A stretch of 64,000 nucleotides of DNA, from NCBI GenBank assembly GCA_949751835.1, contig CATKHK010000050.1, forward strand, positions 248,001-312,000. Reading direction: 5' to 3'. A program made the translations under genes and the position numbers. Below, in pieces: positions 21,652 to 35,800 of this stretch. The stretch's first letter is position 1; each line of letters opens with the position of its first letter. The notes below the pieces were generated by a model that was given only the letters and a program-made list of their open reading frames with translations, searched no databases and was not told where the DNA came from. This DNA comes from Blepharisma japonicum (lineage: Eukaryota > Ciliophora > Heterotrichea > Heterotrichida > Blepharismidae).

Positions 21652-24600
21652 ATGATAACAGATATAAAAGAATCCCATCTAGATGAGCATCATCTACTTT
21701 CTCATAAAGAGCAACTAGCGGCACTTAAAAAATTCCAAAGGCATCTATTAGGCTGCTTTACTGAAATTTTTGAGCCTGAGTTCAATACAAAAATTCCTTA
21801 TAATCAGCAAGTAATTCGTGAGGTGATTTCAGCTACAATCATCATAATTCAAGCAGTATCAATTTTCTGGTATCCAGATATGCCACTCCGCCACTGAAAT
21901 TTTTACTCTACCTTTTGAAGCTGCCTTAGATTTTTCAATTATGATTATCTATGTGCAAGATTAAATGTTTACCCCTATTGCATCATTGGAGAATTTATAG
22001 CGATCTCTTACTCGTTTGTAACACTATCACTATACTGCATTTTTAAAAACTTCAGCTACAAAATGCCTTACCTTTGACTTTACCTTGCTAAAAGTATCAT
22101 CTATTTTTTTACCTCGACATTACTAATTCCATTTTTAACAACTTTGCTTGTTGTCCTCAAATATTCAACTAATAAGTATAATTATGTTCAAGAATATGAT
22201 GATTATGATATAAGCAAATATAATTTTGGAGCTCTAGGATTTGTTTTCAGCTTTCTGATTTTAGCTGTTTTTGTGCCTTTAGCTTTTGTGGTAGAAATTA
22301 TGAAAGCTGATCTTAGACACTCAGCTGCATATAAAAACATAAAAGCAAGGTCTAATTCTTCATGGGATCTACTTTGTATATTTTATTTCGCTATTCAATG
22401 TCTTCTGTTTGTATTTATTGATAAAACTCAGCATGAGTATCATTTAGTGATAAATATATTTATGGGGATATATATACTGATGCTTGAGTTTAGATTTTTA
22501 CATTATTTCAATTCAGTTGAAAATTCAATTCAAACTTGCAAAATGGGATGCATTTCAATATACTCATTTATTTTTTTAATTGCATATTTAGATGATAGTG
22601 CAACAACGCTAACATTGCTATGCGTTTTTTTACCACCTTTATTTTGCTTTTTTATAACATTTTATACGCTTAGAAAATATTCTGCATTAAAATTCAATAG
22701 AGATTGTCCAAAAAATCAATATACTCTAGAGCATTCGATTAGACATTTATTAACAGACAAAAATTGTAAAAATAAAAACGAAGTAAATGATTTATTGTCT
22801 GATCATTTTAACTCAACAATGAAGAAAAACGCTCTCTTTGCTATATGAGAAGTCAATTTTAGTATTTATATTGCAAAAGATGAAAGGTTGGGGAGAGTTA
22901 AACTCTCAAAATGCCATTTTCTCAAACCAAATATTGAAGCTTATGTTCAAAAGCTCAGAATCTTAAAAATATTTGAAGAAAATTCAAGCAAATTATCAGA
23001 AATCAATTATTTAGACCATTTATTGAGCCTCGATGAAGCAAAAAAATCAGACGAAGAAATTTGTATACTTTTATTGGATTTATGGGCTGAAATTGCTCGA
23101 AAGACTCCAGAAATAAACAAACTCAGAAATTTCGTTACACAAATTTTCGATCTTTCTCATAAAATTAAGAAACTTTATGGTTCTCTTTCACATGAAATCA
23201 GGAATTCTGAGGTTTTTGATTTATATGGGCTATTTTTGATTAATATCCTAGGAGAAGTTGAAGAAGGCAATACGATACTTAAAAGGAAATTAAATATAAA
23301 GAATCCTGAGTCTTTAATGGACTTTAAAAAGCTTGAAAATTACGATGAAAAATTTGGAATTATGCTAATATCAACAGATATCAATGCATTTGGGACTATT
23401 GCATATATGAATGAAAAAGCTGCAATAATCCTTAAAGTTTCTCCATCTGAAATGATAGGACACGATTTTAACCAATTCATTCCTAAACCTTATTCTCTGT
23501 ATCATAATGATCACATGCTCGAGTACTATAAATCATGCAAGAATACAATTCTAGAAACTTCTCATGCATCTTTTCTTCAAAATCGCAACGGGTACATCTT
23601 TGAATGCAGTGCTTTAATTAAGCTTACAGCATTTAAAAATAAAGCTTTCTTTATGATTTCTTTTAATCAATTGTCTACAACAAGGCAAATAATTTCTATA
23701 TCAGAAGAAGGGGAAATTTATAGTCATTCTTCACAACTAATGTCGATAATTGGGCAGGATAAAACATGCTACAGGAATATGTATATTTCGGATTTGATAC
23801 CAGGGGCAAGCTTATCAAATTTACCATTATTTGAGCCCACTTTTTTTTATCACAACAATAGAAAGCTTGCAGTAGTCCATGCTATAAGAAAAGCAAAATT
23901 GGTTATGGTTCATCTCATTTTAATTCTTACTGATTACTCTGAAATTGAAAAATGAAGAAATCAAGAGGCTGAAGAGCAGCTACAGTATTTTTCAAAGCTA
24001 CCAAAAGCTATTAAAGAATTGTCAAACGATGAATATAATGATAATAATGAAATGATCGAGGGTAAAAACAATAAAAAATTAACATTTCACTTAAATTCTA
24101 TTGAGCAAACATCATACATATCAAGCACTCATGACGTTCCAGTCTCTGAAGCAGTTGATGATGAAAAATCATACTCAGCTGCTCCATTAAGCTCAGTGAA
24201 TTCACAATCTGTATCTCTTGATCGTATTTACTATATAGGGTCTGCATCAAAATATATAGAAAACACTGGAAATGCTATAAAAAAGTTTCAATGAATTTTA
24301 TTTATTACAGTATTTTTTAAACAGATCATAGCTATGATTGGAACAAATATTGGAATATTAGTTTATATTATAGAAGAGGTAACTCATACAAATTCTTTAG
24401 AAATCTTTAATCATCTTGGCCAAATCATGTTTTATATCGGCTCAACAGGAAATGTTGTTAGATCGATTTATCTTGAAATCGGCCAAGGAGTATATAATCT
24501 TACCAGAGATACCGAATATTACAGTCAGAATGTAGCTGGACTCTCTGCTTTACAAGAAACTGTATTAAATGATAAATCACAATGAAGATACTGCTCAAGT

Positions 24601-25911
24601 TCACAAATTGTTTCAGAGAATATTATTCCAATATGGGAGTTTGATATGAGAATACCTTATCTAAAAAAATATAATCTTTATGATACTATTACCCAATTTA
24701 TTAAACATGTAAATCTTACTTAGGGTCAAGCTTTGCTGAAATATTCTAAAACAAAAGAAATTGGCTACATTTATGAGTCAACATGACTAATGATAAACAG
24801 TGCCAGTTTTTCATTCGTATTAACAGATAATGCTTTGTCTGGCCTTGTGGAATGCGAAAAAAACCGAATATACGACTCAAGTCTTACTATTCATCTTTTA
24901 TTATGAATAGGGATTATCATTCTTGGGCTTTGCTTAGCTGTACTTGTTTATTTCATAGTTGAGCTAAAGATTGCTTATGAAAATTTTTGGCGATTCATTA
25001 AAAAGTCTGTCAATTTGAGCTATTTTTCTCTCAGGCAGGTTGCTTTTGATAGACTTATATCAATCCATGGAGCAGAATTAAATCAGGAAAATGAAGCTCC
25101 TCCAAAGTATTTAAAATCAAACAGTAATTATATAAAAACGACACTTACATGAAAATTCAGCTGAAGACTGAGCTTCTTTGGAATTATCTCAATATCCTTT
25201 TATCTATTAATAATGTTATACCTTTATAATGACTGTGAAACATATATGATCAATCGGCCTAAATTATTGCAAAATTTTAATACAAGAAGGACTTTGCTTG
25301 CAAGAATTGGATATTTCACAAGGGACATCAATTTGCCAACAAATAAAAATATATATCAAAATTCTTATAGTCTTCCTGATCCTACGATTGAATTTGAAAA
25401 ATCAATTTTGTGGTATTGGAAAGAATACAAAAGCCTACGTTCCAAAGGACTATCTGAATTATTATCAGTTTCAATAAAGCGACGGCTTTTTGAAGAAACA
25501 GACTCTTCATATGACTTTATGAAATATGGGACTGGGGCTGCTGCTAATTCAGTCATTTTTGATGCATTTTATTTTGGGGTAAATGAGTATCGTTCATTTA
25601 CAGAAAAAGATTATTTCATCACCAATTTCACTGCGCTACAAGACTATATGGCTAAGAGTTTCGATTTGATAAATTCAAACTCAAAAGAAGTGATTTCATT
25701 ACAGTTAAGTATTATTATTGACATTACTATTGCGTTTTCTATTGGGCTTACTTTGCTTTACTTGTTTTATTACTTGCCTTTTGTCAATGCACAAACAAAG
25801 TATTTAGCAAAAGCAAGTATTTTGCCAAAAATGATTCCTGAGTCAGGAAGTGAAAAAGTGTCAGAGGTTCAATCGTTTGCAAGCTTAATTAGTATAAATG
25901 ATAGACATTAA
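21652..25911 (+). CDS. G5: PAS-domain multi-pass membrane protein, best intact reference copy
   Basis: About 1404 residues after removing introns A 24224-24238, B 24310-24324 and C 24709-24723. Layout by residue: soluble N-terminus 1-56; membrane helices near 57-73, 112-134, 143-172, 191-212, 236-255, 263-283, 298-315, 318-342; helical TPR-like region about 356-560 (LEHSIRHLLTDK, then DLYGLFLINILGE); PAS about 567-665 (GTIAYMNEKAAIILKVS); second PAS-like piece about 682-730 (ISEEGEIYSHSSQL); variable linker about 765-870; membrane helix spanning the intron B site (IIAMIGTNIGILVY); loop with paired Cys; helices near 1065-1090, 1158-1180 and 1335-1358; tail after ILPKMIP. Transport or kinase motifs are not seen. 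A receptor-like sensory protein is the most natural inference; ligand and cofactor are unknown. Confidence 0.93.
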
Positions 25912-26969
25912 TTACTTTAAATTTAAAATACAGCAAGGTAAATAAAGTGTAGTTGCAATGATGAAACTCTTGGTTTCAGACTCATTATAATTATTAATTT
26001 ACATAAAGAAATGTCCAAGCTTATTAAGGCTAAAATTCCTAATCACTTTATAAATAAATTTCAATATTTGAAATTTATAATGCTAAATAGGCATAATGCT
26101 TCAATAAATTTCTGCTATATCTGATGTTTAGTGATTCATGATTTAAATCATGCAAGCAAAATTTGTTTAAATTAAAGTGATATTTTATATATCCTATTTT
26201 CATTCATCATTTCTTCTAGCTTCAACAATCTCAAAGATTTATCTTGATTAAATTTTTTCTTTATGAGATAATAAAGAATCAATTTAGATTTTACCAAAAT
26301 TTTATCTATTAAGAGAATAATTTTTTAGGTTAATTTATTAATTAATTAGACATAATTTGTTTCTCCAAAGGATAAAGAGAAGCAGTACAAAATTTTTATT
26401 TTAAACTATTTTAACGAATACAACTTATTCTAAAGGGCATTATATTTCTCATTTGCAGGGGCTAATTTTTTCCTTTAAATTATAACTTTATAATTTTAGA
26501 TCACATATAAGTATCAAAATAATTTTATTAAATTTCAGACTAATAATTATGAATTTTATTACTGAACAATTTTTTTATAATTTTTATCATCCCAGGCGCA
26601 CTTAGACAGCTTACTATAGTTTTTGTCGTTTAATTAATGGCCTGATAGCTGTTAATTATTTTATTACTTTTGATCTTATAATGCAGGATTGGTACAGTGC
26701 TGAACTACTTTAAACAGAGTGTCAAATAATAAATTAATAGGCTTGAAAATTAAAATTATTTTTTCAGAGGTTTAAATCATTAATTTGAAAATTTTTTACT
26801 GATGTTTAAAAATGAAAAATAAAGCTAGTTATGTTTTTAATTATTACTTAAGCGAATTAACAACTTCACCTAATTGTTTTAAGCAGAAAAGAATTCTCAG
26901 GCTTATTTACTGAAGTTGTATAATTTTTGTATATGATTAATCATTTAATAATCAAATAAAATTATCCAG
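25912..26969. other. G5-G6 intergenic
   Basis: Very AT-rich. I see no gene, no family fragment and no clear repeat apart from short palindromes. Confidence 0.55.
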
Positions 26970-29900
26970 ATGAACATCAATGAAGTGGAATCAAATTCTC
27001 ACCATCTCATTTCTAGCAAAGAATTATCCAGCAAATTAAAATACCTGTTAAAATTTGTTCTAGATTGCTTATTAGAACTCGTTGAGCCAGAATTTTTAAC
27101 TAAAACTCAAGCAAGGTATCAGATGATAATTGAAGTTATTACAAACTTAATTGCTATGGTTCAAATTGTTTCAATTTGTTGATATCCTAATATGCCAATC
27201 AGCAACTGAAATTCATACTCATGGCTTTGGAATTCCTTATGAATTTTTAATTACGATAATCTGTGTGAAGAATTCAGCATATTTATTTTCTGTTATGTTA
27301 TCGAATTTTCTTTGATTCTATATACTTTTTTTATTGTGATTTTATGCATTTTACTTAAATATTTTGGTTATAGGCTTCCATTAATATTTATTTATATTGT
27401 GAAAAAACTGTTATCTTATTTTACATCATTGCTATTTGTTCCATTTTTGATTATTTTATTCGTAGTTTTCAAATATTCAACATTTAAAAATACGAAAGTT
27501 CAAGAGTATTATGATAATGATATTTCTAAATTTGATTATGGAAATTTTGGTACAGTCTTAAGCCCATTTATTTTTTTGATTTTTATATCAATGATATTTA
27601 TCAATGAGCTCTTGACTGCTGATTTAAGACATTCAGCAGCTTATAAAAATATAAGAGCAAGGTCTAATTCTTTGTGAGATTTACTATTAATATCATTTAC
27701 TATCATTCAATGTGCTCTGTATGTTTTTATGGATCAAAGTTTCCTGATATATTACTTAATTATAGTCTTAAGTATGGGCTTATACTTATTTTGATGCGGA
27801 ATGAGATTTTTGCATTATTATAGCCCAATAGAGATGTCTATTAAAATGAGTAGAATCGGCTCAGCTTGTACAATTCAATTAATTTTTATACTTGGATATG
27901 CAATTGATAATGCCGGAACTCTAACAATCCTTAGTATATTTTTGCCACCTATATTTTCTGCATATATTACTTATTTTATTCACAAAAAATATATGGTTCT
28001 CAAAAATAAAGTATGCAATAAATTAAATCAATTTTCATTAGAGCATTCACTTAGGCATTTATTATTTGATAAAAATTATGAAAATAAAGAGGAAGTCATT
28101 AGGATATTTTGCAAGTATTCTAATAAGAAATGCTTTAATGGTGATTCTCTTTTAACCGTATGAGAAGTAAATTTCATCAATTACATAGTCAAAGATGAAA
28201 GACTAGCAAGAGTAAAATTAGCAAAAATAGCAGGCTTTCCATCAAGTATTGAAGGAATTATTCAGAAGCAAAGAATTTTAAAATCTTTTGAAGACAAAAA
28301 ATCTCAAAAATTGCCAGAAATCGATTATTTAGAATATTTAACTGGACTTGATGAAGCTAAAAGACTTGATGAAGAATTATGCATTATTTTGATGGATTTA
28401 TGAACTGAAATTGCTGGGAAAAACCCAAAAATTGTGAAAATACGCAATTTGTCTGAGAGAGTTGCTGATCTCGCAGCTAAAATAAAGCCTCTATACAGCA
28501 GTCTTGCAGATAAAAACAAATACCCTGAGGTATTTGATTTATATGGAATGCTTTTAATAAATATTCTTGGGGAATCTCAGGAAGGAAATATCATAATAAA
28601 AAGGAAATATAGCATAAAAAAAATTAGCTCGATTCTAAGGGATCATAGTAAGCAGGTGGATTATGGTGAAAATATTGGTGCTATACTGATATCAACCCAG
28701 CCTGACTCTTTTGGAGCTATTGCTTATATGAATGAAAAAGCTGCTGCTATATTGAAAGTTTCATCTATTGAGATAATTGGATCAAATATTAATATTTTTG
28801 TCCCAAAACCTTTTTCACTTACTCATAATGAAAAAATGAGAGAATATTATTATAATTGTGATAAAGCTGTAATTGACAAATCCCGATTTTTGCCACTTCT
28901 AGATCATGATGGATTTATAATTGAGTGCAATCTTTCAATTAAGCTTACAGCTTTTAGCAATAAGGCTTACTATATGGTATCTTTCTCTAAGCATAAAACG
29001 TCCCGGCAGCAAATCCTTATATCAGAAGTTGGATATATTTATAGCCACACTTCGCAACTGACAACCTTAATTGGATTAAAAAGAATGCACTTGCAGAATA
29101 TGATGATATCTGAGCTATTCTTAGGAGTTGATTTTACTAAATTGCAGCTATTTGAGCCAGTAATAATTCAGATGAAAAGTCAAAAGCTTGCTTTAGTTCA
29201 TGTCATAAAAGTGCTAAAGGAAACCGAAATCCATACAATTTTAGTAATAAGCGATCATAATGAGATAGAAAAGTGGTTAAAACGAGAATCCGAAGAGCAA
29301 ATTGAATACTACAACAAAGTTAAGTTAACTACTGATATAATTTTGGATTATGAAAGAGAGATGCATGAGATTGATCTCAGTGGCCAAATAGACTCAATTT
29401 TGCATTCTGTTGAAAAAGCTGTTATGATAAATGCTTACAATAAAAATAGCATTAATGAAAATCTTGTTTCTCAAGTCCCTGCAAGCAGCACTTCTCAAAA
29501 TTCTACCTTAGATCGTAAATTTTATATAGAAATAGCATTTAGATTAATAAATAGCACCAATGCTGCTATAGTAAAATTCAAATGGGTTTTGCTGTTTGCT
29601 GTAATTCTAATATAGGTTATTGCTATGATAGGAACAAATATTGGAATTTTGATATATATCATAGATGATGTTACTCACACGGACTCGTTAGAAACATTCA
29701 ATCATCTTGGACAAATCATGTTTTATATTGGCTCCGTTGCTGATCTTTCTAGATCAATTGATATTGAATTATCAAGAGGAAAATATAATCTTACACGAGA
29801 TTTAGAGTATTTAGAAAATGATATAAAAGCTCTTAATGCATTGCAAAATACTATATTGGATGACAAGTCAATGTGGAATTACTGCCCAAGCTCGGAAATT

Positions 29901-31169
29901 GTAATAAAAGATGTTATCCCTATATGAGAATTTAATAAAAATGTCCCAACACTAAAAAAATATAATCTTTATGACACTATTTCTAAATTTGTAGAAAATG
30001 TAATTTTTATTTAGGAGGAAGGCTTATTAAAAGATGCAAGAAGCAAAGATATGGAATATATTGATCATATAAGATGACTTATGATTAATAGCTTAAGCTT
30101 TTCGTATCACTACATAGAAACAGCTTTATTAGATTTAGTGAATTGCGAAAAAAATAGAGTTGAAGAAACTGGAATTAGGATAAATACTTTTTTTCTTCTT
30201 GGGATAATTATTCTTGGAGCTTGTTTAGGAGTGCTAATATATTTTATCATTTCATTTAGAGTTGTATATGAAAAGTTTTGGAGTTTTATTAAGAAATCTG
30301 TGGTTTCCAATTATATTTTAATAAAACAGAATGCTTTAGACCGCCTCTTATCAATCCATGGAGTCGACCTGGGCCAAGACAATAATTTTTTACAAAAACC
30401 TACAGATTGCAAGAATTTCCATATAAAAACAACACTTACTTGAAAATTCAGCTGGAGGTTAAGCTTTTTTGCTATTGTTTCATTATCTTTCTATTTACTG
30501 ACTATGTTTTACTTTTATAAAAAATGTGAACTTTATATGATAAATCGTCCAAAGCTTCTCCAAAATATTAATACTCGCAGATCACTATTATCAAGAATTG
30601 GACTGTATGCAAGAGATATCAATTTTCCAGTTAATAAAAGATATTATCCAAACTCCTATAGCTTTTCTAACTCAAGCTCAGAATTTTTTAATTTAATTAG
30701 TCGATACATTGCTGAAAGTAATGATTTACTTTCGCATGATTTATCAATACTGCTTTCCCATGAATTAAAAGTAAATTTATATGAGTCAGCGAACTATTCA
30801 GCAGCATTTTTGGCCTTCGGAACAAGAACAGCGATAAATACTTTCATGTTTGATGCTTATAATATTGGTGGGCCAGGTGGGATTCGCCCTGATAAAGAGA
30901 TTTCAGACTTTATTGCTAATTTTACAGTTTTGCAAGATGCTTTGGCTGACGTATTTATTATGGCAGATTCAAGCTCAAAACAAGTTATTTCTGCACAGTT
31001 AAATTTGATGATATGAATTACTATTATTTTCTCTGCTGGTTTGGCTCTATTATATTTGTTCTATTATTTACCGTTTATCAAAACTCAAACTGACTTTTTG
31101 AGAAAAATAAAAATTTTGCCAAAAATGATACCGTCTGCAGTAAATGAAAAACGAAGTGATCGATTTTAG
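26970..31169 (+). CDS. G6: PAS-domain multi-pass membrane protein (GGPGGIR subgroup)
   Basis: About 1384 residues; introns A 29515-29529, B 29601-29615, C 30000-30014. The ATG at 26970 gives MNINEVESNSHHLISS, which shares SNSHHLIS or LNSHHLIS with G7 and G8 and so fixes the start. PAS starts near residue 566 (GAIAYMNEKAAAILKV). The last extracytoplasmic loop carries NIGGPGGIRPDKEISD, a glycine-rich insert shared only with G7 and G8. The final helix (SAGLALLYLFYYLPF) follows an in-frame TGA at 31014-31016 read as Trp; the true stop is TAG at 31167-31169. The tail after KILPKMIP is short. Confidence 0.92.
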
Positions 31170-32821
31170 ATTTAACTTATTTTTTTTCTTATAGATTAGG
31201 CCTTATTGACTGCTAATAATGCACATTTATGTAAGCTTCTAATTTATTTAAGTCTCAGCAAACAAGTATGAAAATAGAATTTTATAATAATGACTCTTTC
31301 GATTTATCAAGATCAAACTTAGCAAAGCTCCATTAATTTGTTGTTAAGGATTAAGAGAATGAGCTATGCATTCTGCAGGCCTTAAGCAGAGCTGATTATT
31401 ATGCTCGAAATTTGTTGGTTTGAAGTATTCAATAACATTAATTTGGTTCTATTGTAAAGATGAGAGGAAAAATCTTAATACAAGTTCTTCTTATTTCTCG
31501 AAGTCAAATCCAGAGTTAATTTTACTGATTATAGAATGAGAAATCTTATATAAAATTATATATTAATATTGGCTATATTTGTTTATTGTAAAATAATTTA
31601 GCATATTGAATTTGAGTTTTACTTTGCTAATAAGCTTAAAAATTTCTTATAATATTTTTTTGTTGTGTTAATTTCTTACCGTATTAAAATAATTTTTTGG
31701 GCAATGAAGACTTAATATAATCCAAACGGATATTAATGAAAAGGTTTTTTAATAATGAGCTCAGCTAGCGTTTTGATGATAATGATCATGATGGCGTATG
31801 AAATGTGCATGAGATGTGTAGATAAGCGCCTTGTATCTTTAGCAGTGAGTAATTAAGGCTTAGATCTAGCACAGTAAGATTTGGCTCTGTCTTCCAATCT
31901 TTAAATAAATTTATTTGTTAGCACCATTTACTAATTATGCTCTATCTTTATAAAAATTGCGGATTTTTTTAAGTAAGAAAGTTTGAGCTTTTGATTTTTC
32001 CTGAAGTTTTGAATATAAACCATTAAAATATTTGAGAATTTTATTGAACATTATAGTTTTATATACTGCTTTGATATATTTTAAAAAAGAGTCTGTGCAC
32101 ATTATAAATAAATTGCTAAAATGATCAGACTACTTATCAATTTCATGGTCTCATATGCAATAATTCTAAATTATAATCTATGCATCAGATGTGACAATTT
32201 TAAAATATTACCTCTAGCAAAAATTTTTTTTGCATTATATAAATTTTCATGCTCAAATTACTTTATGTTTGGCCTAATATTCAAAGATGAAACTTGCTTT
32301 TTGATTTGGAAATCGTCCAATTTTTTAATTGTTAAATATGCAATAATTAGGTTTCTGACATAATAAATGAAGAAAGTATAAAACAGAAAAGGTGAAAATT
32401 GAAGAATAAATGTTTAATATTTTCGATTAAATCATAAAGAATGCCTATTTATCATCTCTCTTGATTAGTTAAAATATAATTTTTATATTAAATTTTTTGG
32501 TACGAACTTAATTTGTTATATTAGCATATTTAAAATTTGAGAAACGTCTAAGAAATAGATCGAACATATAAATATAATAATTATATTAATTCTTACTTGT
32601 TTAGGTAACTATTAAATCTCTTCTTTTCTAAGATATTTTGTAATCTTGGTATTAAAATTATTATACTTCATAAAGATGCAAGAATTTTGGCTTCCTTCTT
32701 CTCATAGAATAGGCTTAGCCGCTCTATAAATTATGATATGCTCATGTCGATTAGTTTTTTAGTTTGTTTTGTTGTTCATTTTTGCAAGTAAATTTCGTCT
32801 ATTTATAAAAAATAAATTCAG
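31170..32821. other. G6-G7 intergenic with a possible tiny family relic
   Basis: No intact gene. At about 31930-31970 the sequence TTACTAATTATGCTCTATC and the bases after it read LLIMLYLYKNCG, nearly the LLIMLYLYKDCE of G3, suggesting a shred of a lost copy. A conserved leader box shared with G8 ends the stretch. Confidence 0.4.
32779..32821 (+). promoter_or_regulatory. Leader box of G7, shared with G8
   Basis: AAGTAAATTTCGTCTATTTA followed by TAAAAAATAA lies directly upstream of the ATG. The same order, AAGTAAATTCTGTCTATTTA then TAAAAAATAA, lies upstream of G8. It differs from the box of the G2/G3/G5 group. Confidence 0.5.
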
Positions 32822-35800
32822 ATGATACCAACTATTAAGGAAGCTGATTTAAATTCTCATCACTTAATCTCAAGCCAAAGCTCTTTCAAGAATTTTAAGA
32901 TATCATGAGAGTTTATTTTAAACTGCATGGTAGAAATTTTTGAGCCTCGATTCAGTACCAAAACTCCTTATAAAAATCAACTATTTATTGAGGCAGCTAA
33001 AAATGTTATCATCTTTATCCAAACTGTGTCGCTATTCTGATATCGTGATATTTCGATCAGTAATTGAAGCTCTTATTCGACATTTTGGAATTTTTTATGA
33101 TATTTCAATTATGATAGCATATGCATGAAATTGAACATTTACTCTTATTGTTTTTTTGGTGAAGTAGTATTGATTTTTTATTCACTTTTTATTCTAATTT
33201 TATACTGTGCATTCAAGTTTTGGAATTACAAATTGCCACAAATTATCATTTACACTGCTAAAGAATTAATATCATTTCTCTCATCGATATCATTTATCCC
33301 TTCCCTAACAATTCTGCTAATAGTATTCAAGTACTCAGTTTTTAAATACAGCGATGTTCAAGAATATCATGATAATATACGCCAATTGGATTATGGCTTA
33401 TTAGGATCAATTATTTGTCCAATCCTCATAGGCTTGCTAGTATTATTGGGCTTCATGAATGAACTTATGACTGTTGATATGAGACATTCATCATATATGA
33501 AAAACTTAAAATCTCGGTCAAATTCAGCTTGGGACATGCTATGCATATTATATTGCATTATTCAATGTTTTTTATATGTGTTCATGGATAAGACTGCAGT
33601 ACTGTTCTATTTATCAATATTGCTAATACTTGGCTTATATGTATTTTGGTGTGGATTTAGGTATCTAAATTATTATAATCCTGTTGAGAGTTCTATACAA
33701 AACAGCAAAATCGGCTCAATATGTGCTGTTCTTATCATTTTTCTACTTGGGTATACTTTTGATAATGCTGCTACAATGACTTTATTATGCTTCTTTTTGC
33801 CGCCTTTTTTAGTAGCTTTTATTGCTTATTGAACCCATAAAAAACACTTAAAACTTCAAAGGCATAAAAACAATAGATTAAATCAATTTTCCTTTGAGCA
33901 TTATATGAGATATATGCTAGTTGACAAAAATTGTAAAAATATTGAGGAAATAATACGCATATTTTCCCTTTGCTTTCATAATAGTGACTTTAAAAAAAAT
34001 TCACTTTTTGTTATATGAGAAACGAACTTTATCTCTCATGTTGCTAAGGATGAAAGACTGGCAAGAGTCCGATTAACACAGTTTGCTAAATCAGTCTTTA
34101 GTATTGAAGGCACTATCCAGAAATATAGACTTTTGAAGAAATTTAACAATATAAAGTCCAAAAAGCTATTAGAAATTGATTATTTAGAGTATTTAACTGG
34201 GCTTGATGAAGCCAAAAGATGCGATGAGGAAATGTGCCATTTATTGATGGAATTATGAGGTGAAATAGCCTGCAAAAGTCCAGAAATAATAAAACTAAGG
34301 AAACTGACTGATAGAGTTTCAGATCTTTCCCGTAATTTAAAAGCACTCTACGGAAATCTTGCAGACAAAAATAAATTTTCTGAGGTTTTAGATTTATATG
34401 GTACCCTTTTGACTAACATTTTTGGAGAGAAATATGAGGGGAATTTAATGCTTAAAAGAAAGCATAATGTTAAAGAATCTATGTGCATGCAAGGGAGTCA
34501 AAAAATGCTTGGTACCTACAGTGAAAACCATGGAGTTATGCTGATTTCTCTTGCTCGGGCAACTTTTGGGACTGTTTCTTATATAAATGAAAAAGCTGCT
34601 ATGATTTTAAAAGTTTCTCAAACTGAAGCAGTGGGTGTAGATCTCACTAATTTTATTCCTTGACCATTTAGTGAGAGGCACAATGATAAATTGTTAAGAT
34701 TTTATAACAACTGCACAGAAACTGTGGTAAATAAGCTTTCCTCGCTATATCTATTTGATCATAACCACTTTATTATTGAAATATATATTCTGGTAAGAGT
34801 TACAGCGTTTAATGATAAAGCTTATTTTATGGCTTCCTTTACGCCAATTGCGACAACCAGGCAGGCAATTCTTATATCAGAATTTGGGCGTATTTATGCT
34901 CACACTGCTCAATTATCATCAATTATATGCTCTGAAAAAATTAATCTCTCAGATATGAATATCTCAGAATTGCCTTTTGGAGTCTCAATGAAAACTTTAA
35001 GAGCATTTGAGCCCTACATCCTCAATTTACACAATAGAGAAGTTGTGTTAGCTTATATTACAAAAAATCAGAGAGGGGTAATAATGCATGTGATCTTTTT
35101 AATAACAGACCATTATGAAAAAGAAAAATGGAAAAATAGAGAATCTGACGAGCAAATTGAGTATTATACTAATGTTTCACCGATACGTGAAGTGGCTAGT
35201 GGAGTTTATGAAAGAGAAAGCTTCGATAATGATAAAAGCACTCAATTAGAAACATTGATGCCTCCTAAAAATGAAAAAGCTGTCACTATTTATACCACAA
35301 AGCATACTAGTGAAAGCCACGAGGATGATGATGAAGAGGAGGATGCCGATAACGAATCTTTTCAAGGTCCAGTTAGCGCAGGCTCACAAACTTCATCAAT
35401 AAATCGTAAGCTTTATATAGAAATTGCGTTTAAACTCGCAGAAGGAACCAGTTCTGCTATAACCAGATTTCAATGGGTTTTACTGTTTGCTGTAAGCTTT
35501 ATTTAGATTATTTCTATGATTGGAACTAATATTGGAATTTTGATATATATAATCGATGACGTAACTCACACTGATGCATTAGAAACTTTTAATCATCTTG
35601 GCCAAATAATGTTTCAAATAGGATCAATAGCTGATCTTGTGAGGTCGATTGATTTAGAATTAAGACAAGGCAAATACAATCTTACAAGAGATTTAGGATA
35701 CTTAAGCCAAGATATTGATACTTTATCCAGCTTGCAAAGCAGCATATTAAATGATAAATCAACGTGAAAATATTGCAAAGGCTCAGAAATTGTTACTGAA

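Noticed and set aside
32121-32363. 80-codon plus-strand frame in the G6-G7 spacer
   Set aside because: Low-complexity, AT-driven composition, and no match to the family or to any domain I know.
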